Shown here in pieces: positions 24,541 to 32,258 of a stretch of DNA of 39,263 nt. Location of the stretch: positions 1 through 39,263 of the forward strand of contig JAHBZF010000021.1 in NCBI GenBank assembly GCA_019635575.1, written 5' to 3'. Both the position numbers and the translations under genes were made by a program. Under the pieces are notes generated by a model. That model had not been told where the DNA came from, made no database searches, and saw only the letters and a program-made list of their open reading frames with translations. The stretch's first letter is position 1; each line of letters starts with the position of its first letter. The DNA comes from Pseudolabrys sp. (GTDB taxonomy: Bacteria; Pseudomonadota; Alphaproteobacteria; Rhizobiales; Xanthobacteraceae).

Positions 24541-25520
24541 AGCTTGCCTTGCAGGTCCTTGGGCAGGAACGACTGATCGACCAGCTTATTCCAGTCGACG
24601 TCTTCCTTCAGTTCGCCGATCAGCTTCAATCCTTCCGCCGTGCGGTCGAGTTCGGCGCGGTTGAAGTCGCCGAGGCTCCACATTTTCGGCGCGATCATGT
24701 TGTGAACCGCTTCCTTCGAGATCGCGGCGTCGAAATTCCACATCTTCTGCAGGATCGCGGCGGTCTCATCGGGGTTGGCATAGATCGCTTCGACGGCGGC
24801 GCGACGGCCGGCGATGATCGCGCGCAGTTTGTCGCCGTTGCTGCGGGCGAAATCGCGCGTGGTGATGCCGACGGATGTCGTCATCGGCGGCAGGATGTCT
24901 TTCGCCGCGGCGACAGTGCGATAGCGGTCCTTGCGGATGATCGAGAGCGGCTCGATCAGTGCGGCGGCCGACACCGCGCCCTGTTCGAGCATGGTCAGTG
25001 CCGGCGGATAACCGCCAGCGGCGACGCGCGTCACCTTGCCGGCGTCGATGCCTTTCGCCTTGAGTTCCATCAGGAAGATCATTTCCGACGACGACTTCGG
25101 CGAGGTGATCGCCACTTTCTTGTCGACCACGTCGGCGATGGTCTTCACGTCGGAGTTCGGCATCGTCACCAGCGTCGATTCCGCGACGGTGCGCGTGCCG
25201 ACATTGACGATGACGAGGTCGAGCCCCTGCCGTGCCGCGGCGAGCGCGGCCGGTAGCGCCACTTCTCCGTAAGGTGTGGCGTTGGCGAGAATGTTGCGCA
25301 CCGTGGTACCGCCGCCTGCGGAGCCGATGATGCCGGTGATATCGATGCCGGCCTTCTTGAACAGGCCCTTTTCCATCCCGACCGCGAACGGGGCGCCGTA
25401 GAGGCTCTGGCCCCATTGCGTGACGGCGATTTCCTCGGCGCGGGCAGGGGCCTGCAATGCTGCGCTGGCGATGAGCAGCGGGGCGGCATAACGAAGCAAA
25501 CGAGTCCTGATGTTGATCAT
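24537..25520 (-). CDS. ABC transporter substrate-binding protein (NMT1/SsuA-like), periplasmic
   Basis: Periplasmic binding protein of 327 residues. The signal peptide has a basic start (NIRTRLLR), hydrophobic residues 11-22 and probable cleavage after ARA at 28. The mature part shows the SsuA/NMT1 pattern QWGQSLYGAPFAVGMEKGLF followed by a glycine-rich ligand loop (IIGSAGGGTTVRN). ATG 25520 has GGTGGAG three bases upstream; a GTG at 25529 is possible but lacks a ribosome-binding site. It leads the four-gene importer and has its own strong promoter with an operator over the start site (25549-25594). Confidence 0.92.
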   Translation of the reverse strand: MINIRTRLLRYAAPLLIASAALQAPARAEEIAVTQWGQSLYGAPFAVGMEKGLFKKAGIDITGIIGSAGGGTTVRNILANATPYGEVALPAALAAARQGLDLVIVNVGTRTVAESTLVTMPNSDVKTIADVVDKKVAITSPKSSSEMIFLMELKAKGIDAGKVTRVAAGGYPPALTMLEQGAVSAAALIEPLSIIRKDRYRTVAAAKDILPPMTTSVGITTRDFARSNGDKLRAIIAGRRAAVEAIYANPDETAAILQKMWNFDAAISKEAVHNMIAPKMWSLGDFNRAELDRTAEGLKLIGELKEDVDWNKLVDQSFLPKDLQGKL

Positions 25521-25548
25521 GATCTCCACCTGATCCGGACTTGAGTTT

Positions 25549-25594
25549 GTTTGTACGCAAACGATAGGCTAGGGGCGGGCCTCCGGGGTGTCAA
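25549..25594 (-). promoter_or_regulatory. Promoter and operator of the second Ssu/Tau-like importer
   Basis: Read leftward, a consensus -35 TTGACA (25594-25589) and -10 TAGCCT (25571-25566) are exactly 17 bases apart. Right after the -10 lies the inverted repeat 25549-25562 (arms GTTTG and CAAAC), containing the shared motif copy TTTGTACGCAAA (25550-25561). A protein there would cover the transcription start, so repression is the likely mode. Confidence 0.65.
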
Positions 25595-25636
25595 GAAAGG
25601 GTTTTTGCGAGACGCGCGCCGCGACGCGATATTGTC

Positions 25637-26443
25637 TTACGTGCCGACCTTCAGCTCCGAGACGAGTCCGCGCAGCGTCGCGACCGTCGACAGCGCGACG
25701 ATCCGGCCGGTGCGGGGATTGTCCGACGGCACGTTCTCGATCGCCATGGAGAAACGCGCGGTGTCGGCATCGACTTCGATGCGATGCGTGTTGAGCGTCA
25801 GCGCCGGATCGGCCCAGATTTCCAGTTGCGTGCGATCCGGCCCGATGCCGGCGAGACTGAGCGCCACGGCGACATTCACATTGGCTGGAAAGCCCTTCAC
25901 GCCGTCGCGGGCACTGCCGGAAAACACCAGCAGCGGCTTGTCGAGATTTTTCACCGAGATGTTGTTGTTGACGAGATGCGGCGCGCCGTCGAGTCCGCCC
26001 GGCGGCTTGCGCGTGATCATCTTCACCGAACGGATATCGCCTTCGGCGGCCGCGCGCACGGCGTCGAGCGCCAGCAGCGCGCCGGACGGCACCAGAATGC
26101 GCGCATCCTTCTCCTTGGCGCGTGCCACCAGATCCCAGTTCGGCAGCAACTGCCCGACCGACAGTGGCATGAAGATGCGGCCGCGATCGATCGCGCTGAT
26201 GGCGATGTCACGGAACAGCACGGGCGGCAGCATCTCCACCACCACGTCGCAATCCTCGGCCAGCGCCGCCGGCGCCTTGAAGGGGATCGTTCCAAGCTCC
26301 GGCAGGTTACGCCGCGCTTTGTCCTGGTCGTGCACCGAGACCGCGCCGAGCGCCAAACCGGGAACACCCCGGATCAGCCGACGCGCCACTTCGAGTCCGA
26401 CGCCGCCGAGACCTGCCAAACCAACTCGCAATACCCGTGCCAT
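25637..26443 (-). CDS. nadX: L-aspartate dehydrogenase family protein (NadX-like)
   Basis: NAD(P)-dependent dehydrogenase of 268 residues. The N-terminal Rossmann domain has GLGGVG (11-16). The C-terminal aspartate dehydrogenase domain carries PSGALLALDAV, TRKPPGGLDG, GFPANVNVAVALSLAG and the ending NPRTGRIVALSTVATLRGL, close to the family pattern. Such enzymes oxidise L-aspartate to iminosuccinate, the precursor of quinolinate, or run in reverse. ATG 26443 has GGAGGA seven bases upstream. It lies downstream of paaG on the same strand and, across the importer, from nadC. With no nadA in the window it more likely serves nitrogen or C4-acid metabolism of the pathway than NAD synthesis alone; this is inference. 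Confidence 0.88.
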   Translation of the reverse strand: MARVLRVGLAGLGGVGLEVARRLIRGVPGLALGAVSVHDQDKARRNLPELGTIPFKAPAALAEDCDVVVEMLPPVLFRDIAISAIDRGRIFMPLSVGQLLPNWDLVARAKEKDARILVPSGALLALDAVRAAAEGDIRSVKMITRKPPGGLDGAPHLVNNNISVKNLDKPLLVFSGSARDGVKGFPANVNVAVALSLAGIGPDRTQLEIWADPALTLNTHRIEVDADTARFSMAIENVPSDNPRTGRIVALSTVATLRGLVSELKVGT

Positions 26444-26524
26444 GCCGCTTTCCTCCGCTTGCCGGAGGTGCATTAGCGAGGTTCCGCACGCCGGTAAACC
26501 CGGACTCTCCGGTAACCGGTGGTG

Positions 26525-27313
26525 TCAGCGTCCGCGGCCGGTGAAATTCGGCTTGCGCTTGTTCATGAAGGCGCTGACGCCTTCCTGATAGTCCGGCGCG
26601 AGACTGGCATCGCGCTGGCTGTCGCGCTCCAGATCGAGCTGCTGGTCCAGCGTGTTGTCGGCGGAGGCGTTCAGCGCGCGCTTGATCAGCGACAGGCCGT
26701 AGGTCGGCGCGCTGGCGAAATGCGCACACAATTTGTGCGCTTCATCCATCAGGGTGGCGTCATCAACCGCCTTCCAGATCATGCCCCAGTCCTCGGCCTT
26801 GCGGGCGGGCAGCGGTTCGGCCAGTAGCGCAAGCCCGCGGGCGCGCGCCATACCGACCAGCCGGGGAAGATGCCAGGTCCCGCCGGAATCCGGAATGAGG
26901 CCGACCTTGGCGAACGACTGGATGAACGTTGCCGACTGCGCTGCCAGCACGATGTCGCAGGCGAGCGCGATATTGGCGCCGGCGCCGGCGGCGACGCCGT
27001 TCACGGCCGCGACCACCGGAAACGGCAGCGCCTTGAGCTTGCGGATCAGCGGATTGTAGTGCTGCTCCAGCGTGCCGCCGAGCACGACCTGTTCGCCGGG
27101 CTTCGCCAGCCGGTCGCTGAGATCCTGTCCGGTGCAGAATGCACGACCGGCGCCGGTCAGGAGCAGCGCGCGACAGCTCGCATCGGCTTCGGCGGCCTCG
27201 ACCGCCTGTCGCAACGCTGCGTGCTGCGCCTCGTTGAACGCATTGAGCCGGTCCGGCCGGTTCAGCGTCAGCACGCGATAGCCCGGCCGCGTCTCGACCA
27301 GCACCTCATCCAT
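26525..27313 (-). CDS. paaG: PaaG-like enoyl-CoA hydratase/isomerase
   Basis: Crotonase-fold enzyme of 262 residues, closely matching the E. coli PaaG pattern from memory: LNRPDRLNAFN, GAGRAFCTGQDLSDR, NGVAAGAGANIALACDIV, GLIPDSGGTWHLPR and the C-terminal YQEGVSAFMNKRKPNFTGR. PaaG isomerises ring-epoxyphenylacetyl-CoA to an oxepin and can shift enoyl-CoA double bonds. The aspartate in LIPDSGG is the expected catalytic residue. ATG 27313 is chosen because AGGAG is seven bases upstream; a GTG three bases earlier is less likely. None of the other paa genes (epoxidase, ligase, PaaZ) is in the window, so the true substrate may be another CoA-linked cyclic or beta,gamma-unsaturated acid. Confidence 0.87.
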   Translation of the reverse strand: MDEVLVETRPGYRVLTLNRPDRLNAFNEAQHAALRQAVEAAEADASCRALLLTGAGRAFCTGQDLSDRLAKPGEQVVLGGTLEQHYNPLIRKLKALPFPVVAAVNGVAAGAGANIALACDIVLAAQSATFIQSFAKVGLIPDSGGTWHLPRLVGMARARGLALLAEPLPARKAEDWGMIWKAVDDATLMDEAHKLCAHFASAPTYGLSLIKRALNASADNTLDQQLDLERDSQRDASLAPDYQEGVSAFMNKRKPNFTGRGR

Positions 27314-27364
27314 CACACGTCTCCTGCACCCCGCTGGCGCAGCTTATAGCAGGACCGCGAGGAT

Positions 27365-28132
27365 TTAGAGATGCGTCGCGCCGCCGTCGAGATTGATCGA
27401 CTGGCCGGTGACGAACGCGGCGTTGTCGGAGGCGAGGAACAGGGCGGTGCCGACCAAATCCTCCGGCGTCTCCGGGCGCGGGATGCACTGCATCGCGACG
27501 ATGCGCTGCTTCTGCTCCGGCGTTACGGTCTTGCGCTCGATCTCGGTGAAGGTCGCGCCCGGCAGGATGGCGTTGACGGTGATGCCGTCGCCGCCGAGTT
27601 CGCGTGCCATCGACCGGCTCATGCCGGCGAGCGCCGCCTTCGAGGCGATGTAGTGCAGGTAGTTCGGCCGGCCCATCGACACCGCGCCGGAGGCGATATT
27701 GATGATGCGGCCGCGCTTCTGCCGGCGCATCGCCGGCAGCACCGCGCGGGCGCACAGGAACGGGCCGGTGACGTTGACGCGCAGCACGCGCTCCCATTCG
27801 TCGAGCGGGATCTGGTCGAATGGCCGCATCTCCAGCGTCGAGAAGATGCCGGCGTTGTTGATCAGCGTGTCGATCCGCCCGCACTGGTCCTCGACAACGC
27901 GCGCCATCAGCTTGACCGAGGCTTCCTCGCTCACGTCGGTCTCGATCGCCAGCGCCTTGCCGCCGGCGGCCATGATCTCTTCCGCGACATCGGTCGCCTT
28001 GCGCGCGTTGAGCTCGGCGATCACGGCGGTGGCGCCGGCCAGCGCGAATGCCTTGGCGAAGGCGCGGCCGATGCCCTGGCCGGCGCCGGTGATGACGATG
28101 ACGTGGTCCTTGAGCGATCCGAAATCGGTCAT
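27365..28132 (-). CDS. SDR family NAD(P)-dependent oxidoreductase
   Basis: Classical short-chain dehydrogenase of 255 residues. The cofactor motif TGAGQGIG is at 15-22, NNAG at 92-95, the catalytic serine at 148 and the YIASK motif gives Y161 and K165; N120 completes the tetrad. The C-terminal GQSINLDGG is typical. In contrast to the SDR at 9137, its active site is fully canonical, so it should oxidise or reduce a hydroxy/keto group. ATG 28132 overlaps the FAD oxidoreductase stop as ATGA. It lies between that gene and paaG in one leftward unit. Confidence 0.94.
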   Translation of the reverse strand: MTDFGSLKDHVIVITGAGQGIGRAFAKAFALAGATAVIAELNARKATDVAEEIMAAGGKALAIETDVSEEASVKLMARVVEDQCGRIDTLINNAGIFSTLEMRPFDQIPLDEWERVLRVNVTGPFLCARAVLPAMRRQKRGRIINIASGAVSMGRPNYLHYIASKAALAGMSRSMARELGGDGITVNAILPGATFTEIERKTVTPEQKQRIVAMQCIPRPETPEDLVGTALFLASDNAAFVTGQSINLDGGATHL

Positions 28133-29766
28133 GCGACACCTTTGTGATTCTTGATGTGATGGTCGAACGCCTCGCGCGCGTTCCACGGCGTCCACCACAG
28201 CGGCACGCCCAGCTCCCTGGCGATGAGGCCGGCGGTGATGTAGCCGGCACCGCCGGAGATCGCGCCGCCCGGATGCCCGGACGAGCCCGCGCAATAGAGA
28301 TTCGGGATCGGCGTCTTGTAGCCGAAGTGATTGTACATCACCTGATCGGCGTTGAAGGCGCCCATGAAGATGTCGCCCTCGCGCATATTGATCATCTCCT
28401 GCGTGTATTCGCGCCCGGTGTAGACGTAGCGCGCCAGCACGTTCTTGTCGGTCATATTCGGGCAGACCTTGGCCCAGGTCTCGATGATCTTGTCGGAGAA
28501 CTCTTCCTTGAAACTCTCGTAATCCTGCCCGCCGATGTCGGGATTGAGCGGCATCACATGCCAGGCATAGGTCGTCGCCTTGCCGGGCGGCGCCTGCGTC
28601 GGGTCGAGCAGGCTGAGCGGTCCCGCGCCGAACTGGATCACCTTCGGCACGCGGCCGGCCTTGGTGTCCTCGTGCGCCGAGAACAGGTCGTCCATGGTCT
28701 CCGCGCCGATGCTCCATTTCTGGGCACGGTTGATGTTCGGATCGAATTTTTCCGCGGCAAAGCGCGGGCTTTCATTGAGCGCCAGATGCAATCCGAACAG
28801 GCTCCACTTCGTGTATTGGAACTGGTCGACCTTGTTGAGGAATGGCTGCGGCAATTGCGCGCGGCCGACGAGCTTCTCGAAGGTCTGATGCACGTCGAGG
28901 GTCGAGGCGACGAACTGGGTCGCGCGGACGGTGCGGCCGTCGGCCAGCGCGATGCCGGTCGCCTTGCCGCCTTCGATGACGATGCGGTCGATAGCGACCT
29001 GTGGCTGAAACGTGCCGCCGGCGGCGATGAAACATTCCATCAGTCCGCGCGCCAGATTGAACGAGCCGCCCTGGCAGAGCTGATAGCCGCTCTCCAGGTC
29101 GAAGGCGCGGATCACCGAACCCATCGGGCTGGTTTTCGATGTGGTGTCGACCAGCCAGGTTCCGAACAGCGAGACCTTGAACAGGAACAGGAGCTGGACG
29201 TGCTCGTTCTCGAACAGGTCGCGCACCACTTCCAGCGGTTCGCGGCGCGAAACGGCGAGGAATTCGCGGCCGAGTGCCGTCTGCGACAGCAGCGCCTCAC
29301 GCTCCGCCTGCGGCAGCGGCTCGGAAAACCGCTCCGGCATGAAAATCTCGCGGGTGATGGTCTCGGCGCGCGCATTCCAGTCGCGGAATGTCTGGGCGTC
29401 TCGCTTGGAAAAACGGGCGAGATTGGCGACGGATTCCTCGAGATCGCGGCCGAGCACCAGCGCCGTGCCGTCGGCATGGGCCTGCGCCAGTTCGTAGCGC
29501 GGCGTGATGTAGTTCACGCGCTCGCCGACGCCGAGATCCTTGAACCACGGCGCCTCGGTGATGTGGAAATGATTGATCGAATGCAGGTTGTGATAGAAGC
29601 CTGGCAGCGTCACTTCCTCGGTGGAGAGGCCGCCGCCGTAGCGCAGCCGACGTTCCACCAGCAGAATCTTCAGGCCGGCGCGAGCGAGATAGGTGCCGAG
29701 GATCAGGCCATGATGTCCGGCGCCGATGATGATCCCGTCATACGTCCTGTCGAGTGCGGCGGCCAT
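28129..29766 (-). CDS. Phytoene desaturase-like NAD(P)/FAD-dependent oxidoreductase
   Basis: Flavoprotein of 545 residues in the CrtI/amine-oxidase superfamily. The N-terminal dinucleotide fold has GAGHHG (15-20) and E38 at the end of the second strand; the C-terminal FAD segment reads LYCAGSSGHPGGAISGGAGY. Despite similarity to carotenoid desaturases there is no carotenoid gene around it; the neighbours (SDR, PaaG, aspartate dehydrogenase) suggest oxidation of a small catabolic intermediate. ATG 29766 has AGAGGAC five bases upstream; the reading to 29811 adds 15 residues without signal features. It heads the leftward unit and is divergent from the third Liv operon, with a shared-motif site between them. 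Confidence 0.9.
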   Translation of the reverse strand: MAAALDRTYDGIIIGAGHHGLILGTYLARAGLKILLVERRLRYGGGLSTEEVTLPGFYHNLHSINHFHITEAPWFKDLGVGERVNYITPRYELAQAHADGTALVLGRDLEESVANLARFSKRDAQTFRDWNARAETITREIFMPERFSEPLPQAEREALLSQTALGREFLAVSRREPLEVVRDLFENEHVQLLFLFKVSLFGTWLVDTTSKTSPMGSVIRAFDLESGYQLCQGGSFNLARGLMECFIAAGGTFQPQVAIDRIVIEGGKATGIALADGRTVRATQFVASTLDVHQTFEKLVGRAQLPQPFLNKVDQFQYTKWSLFGLHLALNESPRFAAEKFDPNINRAQKWSIGAETMDDLFSAHEDTKAGRVPKVIQFGAGPLSLLDPTQAPPGKATTYAWHVMPLNPDIGGQDYESFKEEFSDKIIETWAKVCPNMTDKNVLARYVYTGREYTQEMINMREGDIFMGAFNADQVMYNHFGYKTPIPNLYCAGSSGHPGGAISGGAGYITAGLIARELGVPLWWTPWNAREAFDHHIKNHKGVA

Positions 29767-29876
29767 GGCGTGTCCTCTGGGCGTTGTCCCTGGATTTTGT
29801 CGGGGCAGCATGGCGGCTCACCCGCGCCGGTCAATGGTCGCGCCTGCGGGACAGCCCTGCGGGAGGCGTACGCCAT

Positions 29877-29931
29877 TTTTTACGCATATGTAAATTATTT
29901 CTTGACTTGGTTTTGGCTGCCGCGCGACACT
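29877..29931 (+). promoter_or_regulatory. Operator and probable promoter between the FAD oxidoreductase and third livJ genes
   Basis: The palindrome at 29879-29894 (arms TTTAC and GTAAA) contains TTTTTACGCATA (29877-29888), the most divergent copy of the shared motif. Downstream, TTGACT (29902-29907) and GACACT (29926-29931), 18 bases apart, could drive livJ at 30064; the same -10 hexamer occurs at 10026. The site could also control the divergent FAD oxidoreductase gene. The rest of this 297-base spacer holds nothing I can name. Confidence 0.5.
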
Positions 29932-30063
29932 CCGCAGCCGGCGAAGGACAGCGTATCCGATCCTTTCGCAAGGCGGATGGTCTTGCGGGTAGACCTTTCG
30001 ACCGCTCTCCCGCTAGATTAGCGCCAGTCCAACTGGCCGGAACGGCCTCGGGAGGGAACATCA

Positions 30064-31239
30064 ATGAAACAAAAGACCATGCTGCTCGCCAGCGCATTGC
30101 TGATGGCGGCGATGCCGGCCTATGCGCAGCAGAAATCCGTCAAGATCGGCTTCGTCAGCACCTTCAGCGGCCCGACGGCCGTGATCGGCAACGACATGCG
30201 CAACTCGTTCGAGGTGGCGCTCGACCACATGGGCCGCAAGATGGGCGGTCTGCCGGTCGAGGTGATCTACGAGGACGATGGCCAGAAGCCGGATGTGGGC
30301 AAGCAGAAGGTCGAGAAGCTGGTTCAGTCCGACAAGGTTGACTTCATCGCCGGTATCATCTGGTCGAACGTGCTGCTCGCCTCGCTCAAGACCGCGGTGG
30401 ATTCCAAGACCTTCCTGATCAGCGCCAATGCCGGCCCGTCGCAGATCGCCGGCGAGCTGTGCAACCCGTACTTCTTCACCACCTCCTGGCAGAACGACCA
30501 GACGCCGCAGGCGATGGGCATCTACATGAACCAGAAGGGCGTGAAGTCCGCCTTCCTGATCAATCCGAACTACGCCGCCGGCAAGGACATGGCGTCCGGC
30601 GTGAAGTCGACCTTCAAGGGCAAGATCGTCGGTGAGGAATACACCGTCTGGCCGTCGCAACTCGACTTCTCGGCTGAATTGTCGAAGGCGCGCGCCTCGG
30701 GCGCGGACGCGATCTTCGCGTTCTATCCCGGTGCCGCCGGCGTGCAGTTCCTCAACCAGTACGTCCAGGCGGGCATGAAGCAGCAGATCCCGCTCTACAC
30801 CGCCTACATGATCGACGAACTGTCGCTGCCGCTGCAGAAGGAAAATGCACTCGGCATTCCGGGCGCGCAGGAATGGGTCAACGACCTGCCGAACGAGCAG
30901 AACAAGAAGTTCGTTGCCGACTATCGCGCCAAATATCCGGGCAAGCGCCCGAGCTATTACGGTGCGCAGGCCTATGACGCCGCCCAGCTCATCAACAGCG
31001 CCGTCGTCGGGGTCAAGGGCGACCTGACCAAGAAGGACGACATGATCGCCGTAATGAAGAAGGCCGACTTCAAGTCGGTGCGCGGCAACTTCAAGTACGG
31101 CAACAACCACTTCCCGATCCAGAATTTCTATCTGCAGGAAGTGGTCAAGGACGCCAATGGCGAACTGTCGCTGAAGACGATGGCCACCATCGTCGAGAAC
31201 GCGCAGGACAACTACCACACCAAGTGTCCGATGAAGTAA
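30064..31239 (+). CDS. livJ: Liv-type ABC transporter substrate-binding protein, periplasmic
   Basis: Periplasmic type I binding protein of 391 residues. The signal peptide (MKQKTMLLASALLMAAMPAYA, given as positions 1-21) is cleaved before QQKSVKIGFVSTFSGPTAV. Two cysteines, one in AGELCNPYFF and one in the terminal KCPMK, could form a disulfide. The pattern resembles aromatic-acid-binding Liv proteins of Rhodopseudomonas; this is a family impression, not a test. ATG 30064 has GGGAGGGAA four bases upstream. It heads a complete livJHMGF operon; a 14-bp stem-loop separates it from livH. Confidence 0.92.
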   Translation: MKQKTMLLASALLMAAMPAYAQQKSVKIGFVSTFSGPTAVIGNDMRNSFEVALDHMGRKMGGLPVEVIYEDDGQKPDVGKQKVEKLVQSDKVDFIAGIIWSNVLLASLKTAVDSKTFLISANAGPSQIAGELCNPYFFTTSWQNDQTPQAMGIYMNQKGVKSAFLINPNYAAGKDMASGVKSTFKGKIVGEEYTVWPSQLDFSAELSKARASGADAIFAFYPGAAGVQFLNQYVQAGMKQQIPLYTAYMIDELSLPLQKENALGIPGAQEWVNDLPNEQNKKFVADYRAKYPGKRPSYYGAQAYDAAQLINSAVVGVKGDLTKKDDMIAVMKKADFKSVRGNFKYGNNHFPIQNFYLQEVVKDANGELSLKTMATIVENAQDNYHTKCPMK

Positions 31240-31255
31240 TTCGGGGTCACGCCCG

Positions 31256-31295
31256 GAACGCGGCGGCAATTGGGGTTGCCGCCGCGTTCGCTTTT
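31256..31295 (+). terminator. 14-bp perfect stem-loop with short T-run between livJ and livH
   Basis: GAACGCGGCGGCAA (31256-31269) pairs fully with TTGCCGCCGCGTTC (31276-31289) around TTGGGG, followed by GCTTTT. It lies 16 bases past the livJ stop. As livH to livF follow on the same strand with no evident new promoter, it is probably a partial terminator that leaves the binding protein in excess. Confidence 0.7.
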
Positions 31296-31340
31296 CGGAA
31301 AAGATCACGACACGGGTCCTGAGGGGGACTGTCTCGGACA

Positions 31341-32258
31341 ATGTTGCTCTTCATCGAACAATTGCTGAACGGGCTGCAGTTCGGCCTGCTGCTGTTCCTG
31401 CTGGCGGCCGGACTGACGCTGGTGTTCGGCATCATGGACATGGTGAACCTCGCGCACGGTTCGCTGTACATGATGGGCGCCTATTTCGCCGCGACCTTCG
31501 CGGCCTGGACCGGCAGTTTCATCGGCGGCGCGTTGCTCGCTCTCGGCGCCACGTTCCTGCTCGGTATCGCGCTTGAATTCATCGCGTTGCGCCACCTCTA
31601 CGGCCGCGACCATCTCGATCATGTGTTGGCGACGTTCGGCCTGATCCTGTTCTTCAACGAACTGGTGCGGCTCGTCTGGGGGCCGGGCGGCCTGAGCCTG
31701 CCGCTGCCGGCGTGGCTCACGTTCCCGGTGCAGATCCTGCCCGGCGTCTATTATTCCGCCTATCGCCTGAGCATCATCGTCGTCTCGCTGCTGGTCGCCG
31801 GGTTCCTCTATGTGCTGGTGATGCGTACGCGCATCGGCATGTTGATCCGTGCCGGCGCGTCCAATCGCGAAATGATCGGCGCGCTCGGCATCAACATCAA
31901 GCTGCTGTTCATGCTGGTGTTCGGCCTCGGCGCCGCGCTCGCCGCGCTCGCCGGGCTGATGCAGGCGCCGATCCTCACCGTGCAGATCGGCATGGGCGAG
32001 AACATCCTGATTCTTGCCTTCGTCATCATCGTCATCGGCGGCATCGGCTCGATCCGCGGCGCCTTCATCGCGGCGGTGCTGGTCGGCCTGATCGACACGC
32101 TCGGCCGTTCGTTCCTGCCTGACCTGCTGCGCAATATCCTCAGTTCCACCGCCGCCTCGACCGCCGCACCGGCGATCTCGTCGATGCTGATCTACCTGCT
32201 GATGGCTGTGGTCCTGGTGGTCCGGCCGGAGGGGCTGTTCCCGGCCAGCCGTCGATGA
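31341..32258 (+). CDS. livH: Liv-type ABC transporter permease LivH
   Basis: Inner-membrane permease of 305 residues with about eight helices. The hallmark NLAHGSLYMMGAYF lies near residues 36-49 and the C-terminus ends with VRPEGLFPASRR, as usual for LivH. The ribosome-binding site is GAGGGGG, unusually far (13 bases) from ATG 31341. The stop overlaps the livM start by four bases. Confidence 0.93.
   Translation: MLLFIEQLLNGLQFGLLLFLLAAGLTLVFGIMDMVNLAHGSLYMMGAYFAATFAAWTGSFIGGALLALGATFLLGIALEFIALRHLYGRDHLDHVLATFGLILFFNELVRLVWGPGGLSLPLPAWLTFPVQILPGVYYSAYRLSIIVVSLLVAGFLYVLVMRTRIGMLIRAGASNREMIGALGINIKLLFMLVFGLGAALAALAGLMQAPILTVQIGMGENILILAFVIIVIGGIGSIRGAFIAAVLVGLIDTLGRSFLPDLLRNILSSTAASTAAPAISSMLIYLLMAVVLVVRPEGLFPASRR

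Noticed and set aside
26470-26524. Small CCGG-type inverted repeats between the aspartate dehydrogenase and paaG genes
   Set aside because: Arms of only four or five bases and no T-run; too weak to call a terminator.
28129-29766. Carotenoid biosynthesis gene (crtI)
   Set aside because: Only the general flavoprotein family fits; no crtB, crtE or other carotenoid gene is near and the operon partners are catabolic.
28144-30021. Plus-strand open frame of 625 codons opposite the FAD oxidoreductase
   Set aside because: Antisense to a clear flavoprotein, no ribosome-binding site and no family pattern.
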